A stretch of DNA of 64,000 nucleotides from Cavenderia fasciculata (taxonomy: Eukaryota > Evosea > Eumycetozoa > Acytosteliales > Cavenderiaceae). Below, piece after piece: positions 35,369 through 47,388 of this stretch. Both the position numbers and the translations under genes were made by a program. The stretch spans positions 558,001 to 622,000 of the forward strand of contig NW_004457639.1 of the NCBI RefSeq assembly GCF_000203815.1, read 5' to 3'. Numbering within the stretch: the first letter of the stretch is position 1; each line of letters starts with the position of its first letter. The notes beneath the pieces were generated by a model, which did not search any database, had not been told where the DNA came from, and worked only from the letters and a program-made list of their open reading frames with translations.

Positions 35369-36864
35369 TTTCCAACAGTTGACAAAATAAATATGTAAAA
35401 AAAAAAAAAAGTAAATGAAAGAGATAGATAAAGAGAGAAAGAGAGAGAGAGGAATAGTAGTAGAGAGGAGAGTCGTAAACTCTTATTGTATGTTGGTTGG
35501 TTTGGTTTGGTTGGTGGTGATTAAATTAATTATTATTATTATTATTATTATGTTTAAAATATAAAAAATCCCAATCTAATCATGATAAAACTAGTTTTAT
35601 AAAACTAGTTACTCTCTATCTACCTTGCTCTACTACTCTATTGACAGTGACAGTGACAGTTTTGATTATTATTATAACAGAAAGAGTAATTTAAATTACT
35701 CTCACTTTTACTTTCATTCTCTCATTATCATTGTTCTCCATTTTAATATTATTATTATTATTATTTATATTTGTTATTTGTTTGTTTTTTTAATGTCATA
35801 CCTGTCGTAGTAACTTTGCTGTTTGAATGGATTCCATCTTGTCTTGTTTTGGCGGCCTATTGTTGGCATTGTCAACGTTATTATGGTTCATTATATATAT
35901 ATGATATGATATATATACCAGGTAAGTTTAAAAAAAAAGAGGGTTGGGTTGTTATTATCTATATGTGTCAATCTAAAGTTTTTTTTAAGATCTGTCTGTC
36001 TGTCTGTGTCTGTTTGTTTGTATTAATTGTTTGGTGTATGTATAACAGCTAAACTTTGTTTTAAAATTGTACAATTTTGCTGTAAAAAGACAGATAGACA
36101 AACAGATGGACAGAAGATATACATACAACAGAGAAGAAGAATTAAAAATAAATTTGGTTGGTAAATAATATTATTGTTTTTGGTGTATCTATCTCTTCTT
36201 GTTCTTAATTATTAATTATATCTATCTCTCTTTCTCTTTTTTGTAGTACACTTTGCATTGTGGTGTAATTAAATTAAATTTAAATTGATGTAACGGCTCA
36301 TTATTTGACGATGATGTGTGTCATCATTGCGAGAGCGAAGAAGGGGTTTACCAGTTTTCCAAGAGTGATTACATACCTTAATTAATTAGTCGGCTCTGTG
36401 ACGTGTGGATATGTTTCTGATGATTGGCACCTTCAGAGTTTACATTTTAAAGGGTTAGGTAACTAACTAATTAAAACTAAATTAATTTAGTTAGAATTCT
36501 TCTAATATTATAAATCTGTGCAGATGAGATGAATGATGAAAGGTTTGAACCTTTGTATGAAATTCACATCACACATCACTTCACATCACTTTATTCAAAA
36601 AAAAAGATAAGATATTCTGTCTATCTATCTTTCTTTCTCTATCACCTAAGTTTGATTATAAGAATGAATATTGAATATAATAATAATAATGAATGTCGAT
36701 CAACTGTTCAAAAAACTATTCCTTTTTTAATTGAAAGAATCTCAATGCACCATGGACGTCAATCTCTCGAGTTTATTAATAACTATCATAGCATAGAGGT
36801 ATCATCTTTGTCAAAGAAGATCATCATATAGGGACTCCTTTTCAAAGAAGAAGACGATCAATCG
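35369..36864. other. Divergent promoter region between ugt52 and the MFSD5-like gene
   Basis: These 1.5 kb hold GA-rich, ATT, TCTG and TA microsatellites, two perfect palindromes (35589-35610 and 36063-36078) and an imperfect inverted repeat made of TCTG/CAGA-type repeats on either side of the second palindrome (35989-36020 and 36086-36117). Short open frames at 36529-36831 are not supported as a gene; one may be an upstream ORF in the leader of the MFSD5-like gene. Confidence 0.5.
35589..35610. repeat. 22 bp perfect palindrome
   Basis: AACTAGTTTTATAAAACTAG followed by TT is its own reverse complement over 22 bases. It lies about 220 bp upstream of the ugt52 start codon. A dimeric regulator site or a chance AT-rich palindrome are both possible. 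Confidence 0.5.
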
Positions 36865-38515
36865 ATGTTAAACTTTACAAACACATTAACCTTTTTAATC
36901 ATTGTGTGTGCTCTACTACAATACTTTATCTACAAGAGACAAGCATCAAAACCAACTATATGGTCAGCTGCAAATGGAGGTATCACTAGTAAAAAGGGTA
37001 GTCTTCTTGCACCTCCACAAGAACAACAATTTAAACGATTTCAAACAATCTATCTAGTCATTTATTTATTGGCAATGGGTATGAGGACATTAATCTAAAA
37101 TCTCATTACTACTCGTCATCGACGACTAACATATCTATCTATCTTTCTTTCTCTTCTCTTCTCTTATATTTATAGCTGCAGATTGGTTACAAGGACCATA
37201 TGTATATGCATTATACGAATCTTATGGATTTTTAAAAGCAGATATTGCATTCCTATTTGTTTCAGGGTTCCTTTCAAGTATGATTTTTGGTGTAGTTGTT
37301 GGTCCTATAACTGATAAATAGTAACTATACAAAATAGATAAATAGATAGACGGATGTATATAATATAATATTTAATCTAACCTTTTTTTATTACTTTAGT
37401 GGAAGAAAATTTATGACCATTATTTTTGGAATATTATATTCGATTAGTTGTTTAACAAAGTTGGTACCAAGTTTTAATGTTTTGTTGTTTGGTAGAATTA
37501 CAGGTGGTATATCAACATCGCTGTTATTCTCTGTATTTGAGTCTTGGATGGTGTCTGAACACAATCGTCTTGGTTATCCAGAGGAATATTTGGACTCGAC
37601 TTTTTATAAATCCAGTCTTTTCAATGGTATTGTTGCGATTGTTGCCGGTATATGGTCATCATACTCTGTCGGTGTATGGGGATTCGTCTCACCATTCATG
37701 TGGGCATTGGCACTGTTGGTTTTGGCAACAGCACTTGTATTTTTATTGTGGACTGAAAACTATGGCGATTCAAGTGTCTCTCTTGAAGGTACATTTGCCA
37801 ACTCTTGGCAAGTACTACGTAGAGATGGATCAATCATTAAAATTGGATTCATTCAATCGCTGTTTGAAGCATCAATGTATACATTTGTATTCATGTGGAC
37901 TCCTACCCTACAAGAATCAATCAGATCAGAGTTGGATGAAAATGATTCCAGCAACACTGTCGAATTACCATTTGGTATCATTTTTGCATCATTTATGGTT
38001 TGCTTTATGATTGGATCAAGTCTTTATAAATTATTTTCGCTTCCATCCGAGAGAATAATTAAATTTATTTTCTTGGTTTCAATTGGATCTATGATTATTC
38101 CTTTTATTTTTATTGTATGTAAAAAAAGAAATAACAAAATCAAAATAACAAATTATTAATATATCTTTTCTTTTTCTTTTAATTTTTTTAGAATTCAAAA
38201 TTAATTTATTTAGCATTTTTAATATTTGAAGTTTGTTGTGGAATGTATTATCCATGTATGGGATCGATTAGAAGTAAGATAGTACCAGAGTCTGCAAGAG
38301 CATCGATATTAAATTATTTCCGAGTTCCATTAAACTTTTTTGTCGTTGCCGTACTTTCCAACATCTCAAATATCTCTACGATCAACATTTTCAAAGTCTG
38401 TTCACTTTGGCTATTCATTGCCTATCTTTTACATTCAAGTATTCCTCCCAACAAATTTAACCCTTCAAATAATAACAGTAACAGTAATAATAATAATATT
38501 AATACAGATGTATAA
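36865..38515 (+). CDS. mfsd5: MFSD5-like (SLC61) molybdate-anion transporter
   Basis: Exons 36865-37078, 37176-37320, 37400-38114 and 38192-38515 join to 465 aa, close to the usual 450 of MFSD5. MFSD5 and its algal relative MoT2 import molybdate across the plasma membrane. Motifs match in order: FQTIYLVIYLLAM, ADWLQGPYVYALYESYGF, the loop GRKFMT, SCLTKLV, GRITGGISTSLLFSVFESW, the polar SEHNRLG after it, TENYGD, IQSLFEASMYTFVFMWTP, GIIFASFMVCFMIGSSLY, and YPCMGSIRSKIVPESARASILNYFRVP. All are typical of the family and distinct from other MFS groups. The C-terminus ends in an Asn tract. It converges on the histidine kinase gene with 83 bp between stops. Confidence 0.88.
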
Positions 38516-38598
38516 AAACAATTTATATTTAAATTTGTATGTACAAAATATATTATAGTCTGGGGTTAGTTTTATTTTATTCTTCTTCATTTTTTAGA

Positions 38599-41500
38599 TT
38601 AAATTAAATTAATTGTATGATGTCTTTTATGCTCAATTGCCATTTGAATGGCGATTCGTAATTGTTCGACTTGGAATGGTTTAGAGATGAAATGGTTCAT
38701 TCCAGAATCAAAACAACGCTTCTTGTCGGTAGACATGGTGTTGGCAGTGAGACCGCAGATAAAGATGGGGTAACGGTCGGCCCATACACCTTGTTTTTCG
38801 AGGTCTCTAATTTGGACGGAGCAACGGAGCCCGTCGAGAACAGGCATTTGAAAGTCCATAAAGATGAGGTCAAACGAGCGGTCTTGGAGCATAGCCAGCA
38901 CTTGGTTGCCGTCAGATGCCACGTCGGCCTTGAACCCGATCTTTTCGAGGAACTTGACTGCCACACGTTGGTTGATGACATTGTCCTCGGCGACGAGTAC
39001 TCGGAGTGGTGCTGATAGAGGGGAGCCGTCAGCAGCGTTAAAGTCGGCGGCATTGGGGAGCGAGATGGGTGCGTACTGCAGTGCCGACGGGATGACCGTC
39101 TCGGCCTCGGTGGATGCGAGCATTGGCAAGATGAACCAAAAGGTGGCGCCGTGTTGGTGGGGATTGTTGTAGACACCAATCTCACCCTGCATCAGCTTGA
39201 CCAACTTGGCGCATAGGTACAGACCCAGCCCGCTACCTCCATACTTTCGCGAGTCGGATGGATCAGCCTGCACAAACGCCTCGAAAATCTTGTGGTGTGC
39301 CTCGGGACGTACTCCAATGCCCGAGTCTTGCACGCGGAAACACACATTATACTCACCCGGGCGGAAGCTGATCTTCTCGGCTTCATCCTCGATAATGTCG
39401 ACGAGAATGCGCACGTTGCCGTCCGACGTGAACTTTAGGGCATTGCCCGTGAGATTCATGAGCACTTGGAGGATACGACCCGTGTCGCCGCACAGGTAGG
39501 GTGGCACCTTGGCGCTGACCTCGCAGTCGAGTGCCAAGCCCTTTTCCTTGGCTTGGCCTTCGAGGACCTGACAAATCTCGGTGGTGAGGCCGCGGATGTC
39601 AAATGGGGTGCGCTCGACGACCATCTGGTTGGCCTCGAGCTTGGACAGATCGAGAATGTCGTTGACGAGTCTGAGGAGGATGTCTCCGCACGACTTGACG
39701 CTCTTGGCCATCTGCTTCTCCTCGGGTGGCAGCAGCAGCGAGTCGCGCAGTAGTGTGGCCATGCCAATGAGGCCGTTGAGGGGCGTACGAATCTCGTGAC
39801 TCATTGTGGCGAGGAATTCCTGACGTGCCTGGTACGCTTCGATGGCGGCATCCTTGGCGATGGTCAGCTGCTCGTTTTTAAGCTTGGTCTCGCGATGCGC
39901 CTCATCGATAAAGTATTGGTAGCACAGTGTAAACGCCATCGTGATGAGGATGAGAGTGACGTCAATGATAAAGTTCATGTGACTACGAATAGTGATGGAT
40001 GGGATACCGTCAACATACTCCCAGCCGAGCAGGTTACACACGAAAAAGGACACGAGGATAAAGAGCACAATCATCGACCACTGAACCGACGCGCGACGAC
40101 CACACACCAACGCAGAGATGATGGGCACGGTACTCATCAGCAGTCTGAGCGTAGACTGGTGTCCACCGGTATAGTAGCTGTTCATTGTCAACGCAAAACA
40201 CAGTGTGATGCAGAGGATGTGGCCTGGGTAGTGAGTCGACCCCGTGCGGGTCAGCACCCACAGTGATGTACCCGACATGGGCATGGCCAACACGGCCATC
40301 ACGGCCGGCTCGTGCAATCCACTCAACCAGAAAAAGATAATCCACGACGGGATAAACGAAAAGATGGTGAAACAAAAGCCAATGCACAGCTTGGCCCTGT
40401 ACACATCCTGCGGCTCAATCTTTGAGTTTCTTAAAATATACATGCAAAAGTTGTGAAAGAGTGCAACGAATCTCGTCGTGTGATACTCCCATGCAGACTG
40501 TTGAGGTGGATGTCCAAAGATATTTTCGTTTGGTGGGATGGGAGGCAACCCCATATTAGATGATGGGGTGGGTGAAGCAAAGGCTGAATATGTATTATTC
40601 ATATTATTTGTTGTAGTTGTTGGAGGAGATGGTGTATGATGGTTAACCATAGCAGGTCGGTGATGGAAATCGATTGGCGTTGTAGTAGATGTTATTGATG
40701 CTGCTGCTGTAACAACTGCTGCTGCAATCGCTGCAATATTAACTGCTGCAATATTATTAATATTATTATTGATAATATTATTTGTTGAAGAAGTGGAAGA
40801 TGATAAAGAAGAGGATGAAGATGATGAAGAGGTGGTGGCAGTAATGACAGTGTTGTTGTTGTTGGGAACCGTTGAAGTGGTAGTAGTACTAGAGGTAGAA
40901 GTAGTTGGAGAAGGAACGATCGTTTTAAAACATGGTGATGGGAAACTAACTACTCCATTCTTTAAAAAGGTTGGTGACACTGTTGAAGGTGGGGTTGACG
41001 ATGAAGAGGTTGGAGAAAGTAGTGATGCCGTTGTAGCTGTTGCAGACAACATTCCACCATTACTATGGTTACTATACATTGACAATGTATCTGATATTGG
41101 TGTCGATACTGGTGAATCCATTGGTGAAAATGATGATGAACTTGGTAATGATATATTATCATCCATATCACTATTATTATCATATATATTATTATTATTG
41201 TTATTGTTATTATTGCTGTACATTATTGGTTGATGTTGTTGTTGTTGTTGTTGTTGAGAATATGTCATTAAATCATCATGATATTGATCATCATCTAGTA
41301 GATCATTATTATCATTATCATTATTATCAACATCATCATCATGGCCAGTCATATGACTTGGAATTTGTATTTTGTTTCTTTTTCTTAGACCAATATTATT
41401 ATTATTATTATTATTTTCGGATATGCCACCACCACCACTGAAAGGATCCTGCTGCTGTTTACCACCTATATATTGAGTAGTTGTAGTCGTTGTAATTTGA

Positions 41501-42712
41501 GTGGTGGTAGTAGTTGTTTTTAAGCTTGGAATCATATTATTCAATATTGAATCATCATTTCTATACATATATAAATTATCTGTTTCAAAATAAACTTTTG
41601 AATGGAAATTAAATAAATAAATAAAATGTTATGTAATGTTAATACAAGGATGTTTGGTTGTTTTAAAAATAAAATAGAAAGACAATAATGAATGATGGAA
41701 TTGTGAATGCATTCCCTATGCTAATCTCTGTCATCTTTTTTTAAACTGTTGGCTAGTTTCCATCATTCATTCGATTCACCCTCTTTGAACCTAGGGTTAA
41801 GGTTTGTTCAAATCAACTATTAATTTTTTGGCCAAGATAAAGAAAAATACGTAATGTTTAAACAAGCATAATATACCCTCCTCCTCCTTTGTTTGTTGGG
41901 GGCTAGCCAAAGGGTAACAACAAAAATTGATTGGTGGAGGGGGTTGATGGTGAGATTTGAAGATCGAAAAAAAAACACATGGGTTGGGGGGTGGGGGATT
42001 TACCTTTTTCGGACGATGTTGTTGGGGTAGGCGAGGTTTGGAATATCTTTTGGAGGGAATTGTAAGAGTTGGATAGACACTTTTTAATATTGGGCATGAT
42101 AAGGGCTGACGTCGGAGAGTTGGTTTGTTGTTTGTAGGTTGTTGTTGTTGTATCTTGTTGGTGATATTGATTGGATGATCCTTTGGAAATCAGTGGTGAG
42201 TTATAATTATTTTGTGTTGGTTGAGAAGGAAGAAGTGAGCCGTAATTAGCCATATCCGGATATAATCCGTTCATTGCAGCTGAAGAAGAAGTATCATTAT
42301 AGTTGTTGTTATTATTATTATTATAGTCAGATCTACGATCAGGAGACTCTGGTAATTGGATCAAATCTTGGTGATATGGATCATAGTCTCCGTCGCCTTG
42401 ATCATTATAGAAATTCATTATTTGTGTTGGTTTGGCTGGTAACAATGAATTGATTGATGAATTGGTTGCTGATCTAAGTAATCTATGATGGTGATGGCTA
42501 CTACTACTACTTTCCTGTTGTTGTTGAAATTGATTATATGATTGTTGTTGTTGTTGTTGAAATCCGAATCCAACTCCAACTCCGACTCTTGTTCCAGTAC
42601 CAGTCTCATTTCCTCCTAAAGATCTACCATTACCACCTCCACCTACATCTTCGATGCCGTTCACATTTCTCTTGAATGGCATTGTTGTATAATGATTTGA
42701 GATATTCATCAA
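38599..42712 (-). CDS. Membrane-bound hybrid histidine kinase
   Basis: The core exon (41579-38599) holds an Asn/Ser/Thr-rich stretch, then about six membrane helices (roughly LCIGFCFTIFSFIPSWIIFF to FIIDVTLILITMAFTLCY). The kinase dimerisation helix follows with phospho-acceptor His in TMSHEIRTPLNG. Then come an HATPase domain with N box (NLTGNALKFT), G1 (DSGIGV), F and G2 (GGSGLGLYL), and a C-terminal receiver with phospho-acceptor Asp in FMDFQMPVLDG. Such kinases pass phosphate through RdeA to RegA or similar regulators. I propose a 5' exon (42712-42004): a GTAAAT donor and CAG acceptor join it in phase 1 across a 424 bp intron, giving 1229 aa with a low-complexity Gln/Asn/Ser start. That join is less certain than the core. 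The conserved part is markedly GC-rich. Confidence 0.8.
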
Positions 42713-44742
42713 ATCAAATATTTTATATGTGTTGGAACTAAAAACCTAACTATGTGTATATAATATAATATAATATGTGATGATTGGATATAATATAATA
42801 TAACGATACACAGGAGAATGAACTCTCTGGTAGGATTACAATCTAAACTATTATTATTATTATTACTAACTAACTAACTATATAATGATTATTATTACTA
42901 TAATATTACAAACTACTATAACTAGTTGTACAAATATAAATATGAATATGAATTTAGATATACAATATAATATATCTCTGTTTGAAAAAAAGACAACAAT
43001 TTTAATTGGATTGGATCAACGATAATAACAACAACAATAACCGAGGATGGCTAGATAGATATTGGATTGTTGTTATGTTATGATCAAAATGGATATAATG
43101 AAAAAGTTGGTGTTGTCTTGATGTAGTAATTATTATTATTATTATTATTTAGTCTAATAGTAGTAGCAGTGCTTGCTGTAGGAGGATAAGGTAGGATAGG
43201 GTGTAGGAGGTGTTGTAATTAAAAATAAAACAGAGTTGGGGGGTTAATGTTAAAACATAGTTCATGTTGGGTGATGTAGGGGGGGGGGGGGGGGGGTTGT
43301 TTTTCATTCATTCATCAATTATACCCCCAATTCACATTAATGGGAAGGGTTGTTGGATCTTGCTGACGATCTAACCCATGAATAGAGGATGATGAATTGG
43401 ATGAATGAAAAGAGCATCTCTATCGATGAGATTTAATTTGTTGTTGGTCTACTTCAGCAGCAGCAGCAGAAACACTTACTCTCTTTTTTTCTAAAATTTA
43501 ATTTAATCTATTTTTTTGCCCAATCAATCAATGATGATAGAGACAGAGATAATAATAATAATAAGACAAGAGAGAAAAGAGAAAGAGAGAATATGATTGG
43601 TAGTAAAAAGAGATTGATGATTATAAAATCATAATCATAGATTTTGTTGGAATAGTATGAGTGTCGGCAGGTCGGTCAGTCTCGTCTGTCTGTCTGTCAG
43701 TCTGTGTATTCCAATGTATATTAATTAGTAATAATAAGGAAATTTAAAATATATATATTGTATTTGTGGACAGAAGAAGAGAAGAGAAATGAACCAAGGG
43801 AGATATAATGGAGAGTGAGTGAGAAAGAGTGAGAGGGGGAGGGAGGTAGTACAACTGCTTGTACTTGTATATAATTATAATTATTATTATTATTATTATC
43901 TATAAAACAAACAACAAACACTACTCTATTACTAAATTTAAACCACCACCCCCCTCCCAACCCTCCTATCCCTGTCGTGTTCGACGACAACACCACCTGC
44001 CTTTGTTTGAGTGTACAGAGTGATATCCTATTAAATCTAGGAATAAGGTCAAAGACGGGTGGTGCAAAGGCAGACTAGTAGGGTTTGTCAGAACACCAAA
44101 AAGCTCTCTCTTTGGTTTGTTCAAGTTTTTTTTTTTTATATATTGACCATGTGAATTCAATTTCCACCAATCAAAAAAGACATATATATATACCCATGAA
44201 AACTATGAACTCTAACCTAACCTTTTCTGCTGCTGTTGTCGACAAGATAGAACTTCAACTTTCTCTCTTGAGTTTGGAATTTTAAATATTATTCAATATA
44301 TTATAATGATCCATTCATTATAATCCATTCATGAGTTTTTCTCCTTTTTTGGAACTTTGGAAATTGTTGTGATAAACTCAGTTGAAATCATCTGATGTTT
44401 CTCTATTATTATTATTATTATTTAATTATATTTGATCTTACTTATAAACATATATATAATCTAATTTAATCTATCATTCAATAGTAGAATAGTAGTAGTA
44501 GTAGTAGTACAGTAATTGTAATAATAGTAGTTTAAAGAAGAAGAAGAAGAAGAAGAAGAAGTTAGAGCGAACGAAAGCAAGGAAGAGATAAATTTATAAT
44601 ATAATAAGAGATTATTAATTGTGAAAACGATTGAGAGAGAGAGAATAAGAAAGAAACAAAGAAGAAGAAAGGAACTGACAACAATCAAGATAGATTATAA
44701 CCCACCAACAACCAAAAACCAACAACCAACAACAATAACAAA
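42713..44742. other. 2 kb divergent promoter region between the histidine kinase and rtcB
   Basis: This region is dominated by ATT, GA and TA microsatellites, TCTG repeats near 43681-43700 and an 18-base G run (43279-43296). Short open frames in it (for example 43721-44160 on the minus strand) have no protein-like features. I see no gene. Confidence 0.55.
43279..43296 (+). repeat. G18 homopolymer
   Basis: Eighteen consecutive G in a very AT-rich spacer. Long A/T runs are common in this window, but long G/C runs are rare. Confidence 0.8.
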
Positions 44743-46736
44743 ATGTCAAGAAGCTTTGAAGATGATAAACGATTTATTGAGAAGATAGATAGTGTTAGAT
44801 ATCGAATCAAAAAGGGGTTCGTTCCCAATATGAATGTATGATAATCAATTTCAATTCAAATCAAACCAAACCAAAACATAGTCAAGTCACCTCGAGAGTA
44901 GAGTAGAGTAGAGTTTGTTGGTTTTGTTATAGTCTACTATTTCACACACAGTGCAACAAACAACAAAGCAAACAACACAAAACACAAAACACAACAACAA
45001 ACCAAAGCAACATCATACATGTGGGTAGACGGATGGTTGTGGGTAGTGGGTGTGGTTAGAGATTATTATTTGACCGACCGACCGACCGACTGACTGATCA
45101 ACCAACTATCCCTCCCCTATCTATATCATCTCTTTTGTCGTTTGCTTGGCAGCAGATAGATATTTTTCAATCAAACACAACACAACACACAATCTATTCC
45201 ACTTTACTACTCTACTCTCTCTACCCACCATTCCATTTTTTTGATTAATTAAACACATCCCATCAACATGATTATTAATTTTCTAATCAATTTTATTACC
45301 TTTAGGTAGATGGTATGATATATGTAAATGATAGTATTAAATCATTGGTATTTGAAGAATTGGAACAATACTCTAAACAGGGGGCAGGTGGAAGTGGAGG
45401 ATTTTTACCGGCTGTTAAACAAATTGCCAATGTAGCCAGTTTGCCAGGTATTGTTGGTCATAGTTTGGGTATGCCAGATATTCATAGTGGCTATGGATTT
45501 TCGATTGGAAACGTGGCTGCATTTGATGTGGATGACCCCAGGTCGGTCGTGTCACCCGGTGGCGTAGGCTTTGATATTAATTGTGGTGTACGTTTGCTAC
45601 GTACTAATCTCATGGAAAAGGATATTGATCCGATCAAGGAGCAGTTGTGTCAATCGTTGTTTGACCATATTCCCGTGGGTGTCGGATCCAAGGGTGTCAT
45701 TCCAATGGGTAGCAAGGCGCTAGATGCCGCACTCGAGTTGGGATTGGACTGGTCGTTGCGCGAGGGGTATGCGTGGGTCGAGGACAAGGAGCACTGTGAA
45801 GAGTATGGGCGTATGCTTAATGCCGACCCGTCCAAGGTGAGCGAGCGTGCCAAAAAGCGTGGACTCCCGCAATTGGGCACTTTGGGTGCCGGCAACCACT
45901 ACCTCGAGGTGCAAGTGGTCGATGAGATATACGATAAGGGTGCAGCCAAGAAAATGGGTGTTGACAGACTCGGACAAGTGTGCGTGATGATCCATAGCGG
46001 CAGCAGAGGGCTCGGCCATCAGGTTGCAACCGATTCATTAACCTCGATGGAAAAGGCTATGGCACGTGACAAGATTCATCTCAATGACAAACAGTTGGCA
46101 TGCGCTCATATCTCCTCACAAGAGGGTAAAGATTATTTGGCAGGTATGGCAGCAGCCGCCAACTTTGCATGGGTCAATCGACAAAGTATGACCTTTTTAG
46201 CACGTCAGACCTTTGCCAAGGCATTCAACGCCTCACCCGACGACCTCGACATGCACGTCATTTACGACGTATCACACAATATCGCCAAATTTGAGGAACA
46301 CATGGTTGATGGACGTCCCAAAAAATTATTGGTCCATCGAAAGGGTGCCACACGTGCATTTGGACCACACCACCCCCTCATCCCCGTAGACTACCAGTTC
46401 ACAGGCCAACCAGTCCTCATTGGTGGTACTATGGGCACACACAGCTACGTCTTGACCGGTACTGAAACCGGCATGAGGGAGACATTTGGCAGCACATGTC
46501 ATGGAGCAGGTAGATCTTGCTCGCGAAACAAATCACGTAACAATCTATCATACCAAGACGTACTCGACTCTCTCAAAAACAAGGGTATCAGTATCCGTAT
46601 CGCATCACCAAAATTAATCATGGAAGAAGCTCCAGAATCCTATAAAGACGTCGATCAAGTCATTGAAACTTGTCATACTGCTGGTATTTCTCAAAAATCA
46701 TTTAGATTACGACCAATTGGTGTAATTAAAGGTTAA
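44743..46736 (+). CDS. rtcB: RNA-splicing/tRNA ligase RtcB homolog (HSPC117)
   Basis: Exons 44743-44835 and 45306-46736 join in phase 0 to 507 aa, matching the animal protein (505 aa) almost end to end. RtcB joins 2',3'-cyclic phosphate and 5'-OH RNA ends, maturing intron-containing tRNAs and, in animals, the unfolded-protein-response mRNA. The start [15 protein letters not shown] and [10 protein letters not shown] match the family. Catalytic landmarks are present: [13 protein letters not shown] with the metal-binding Cys, [35 protein letters not shown], and CHGAGR with the GMP-accepting His. The 470 bp intron after codon 31 is long for this window and full of simple repeats. Same strand as OLA1 downstream. 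Confidence 0.95.
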
Positions 46737-47008
46737 AATTAATAATAAAATAAAAATAAAATAAAAATAAAATAAAAATAAAAATAATACAATGTAAAAA
46801 TAAACCCATCAAAAAACAACTATTAACAACTAACTTATTACAACTGTGAAGATGTATTAGTTCAAGTAAACATTGTCGACATCATGAATCAATCAACAGT
46901 GGTGGTATGTAAAAGATTAAATACTTTTAAAAAGCAGAAACAAGATAAAAAAAACAATTTTAATGGTTATATACTTTGTTTAGACATTATATGTTGTGAT
47001 AAGAGTAA

Positions 47009-47086
47009 TTGAATTGAACCAAATGTCATACAACAATAACGACCTTTTTCGGTTGTTATTGTTGTATGACTTTTGGTTCAATTCAA
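47009..47086 (+). repeat. 36 bp inverted repeat with 6 nt loop (possible hairpin RNA or fold-back element)
   Basis: The left arm 47009-47044 starts TTGAATTGAACCAAATGTCA and ends with ACGACC. The right arm 47051-47086 is its reverse complement with two mismatches, and the loop 47045-47050 is TTTTTC. An RNA from either strand would fold into a 36 bp stem, the size range of a microRNA precursor. It could equally be a tiny fold-back element or a bidirectional transcript end. Confidence 0.7.
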
Positions 47087-47232
47087 CACCTGCCACGAGG
47101 TGTGTGCAATCCAAAGAAGGTTAAAAGGGAATCCTTGCTCAAAGACGACTCATCTTTTGTAAGGGCAGGACTTACCTACCCATCAAAAATACATATATGT
47201 ATATTTAATAAATAAGTTAATAAATAAATCGG

Positions 47233-47236
<4 letters not shown>

Positions 47237-47267
<31 letters not shown>
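47237..47267 (+). repeat. A31 homopolymer
   Basis: Thirty-one consecutive A in the ola1 upstream region, followed 12 bp later by a T tract. It is the longest homopolymer noticed in the window. Confidence 0.8.
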
Positions 47268-47269
<2 letters not shown>

Positions 47270-47388
47270 AAAATACATTTTTTTTTTTTTGAACAACGAG
47301 TCGCTCACTCCCCTCTATAGGTGATCATCTACCACGGTCCTTATTAATAGATAGACTATTCAATATCACTAATTAGTATTCGATAATC

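Larger units (their letters stand above)
46737..47388. other. Spacer between rtcB and ola1 with a long hairpin and an A31 run
   Basis: The 650 bp spacer starts with AAAATA repeats after the rtcB stop. It carries a near-perfect 36 bp inverted repeat (47009-47086) and an A31 tract (47237-47267), then the short leader of ola1. No protein gene is seen. Confidence 0.6.

Noticed and set aside
36529-36831. Possible 100 aa protein upstream of the MFSD5-like gene
   Set aside because: It has no family resemblance, and the second ATG version is short and Asn-rich. At most it contains an upstream ORF in the leader.
38662-40266. Several long open frames antisense to the histidine kinase
   Set aside because: They arise because the kinase core is GC-rich and stop-poor on the other strand; they have no motif, leader or splice logic of their own.
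41903-42712. Separate 269 aa low-complexity gene
   Set aside because: Its last 30 residues read through a good GTAAAT donor into AT-rich spacer, while splicing to the kinase exon keeps phase. I prefer a 5' exon of the kinase, with moderate confidence.
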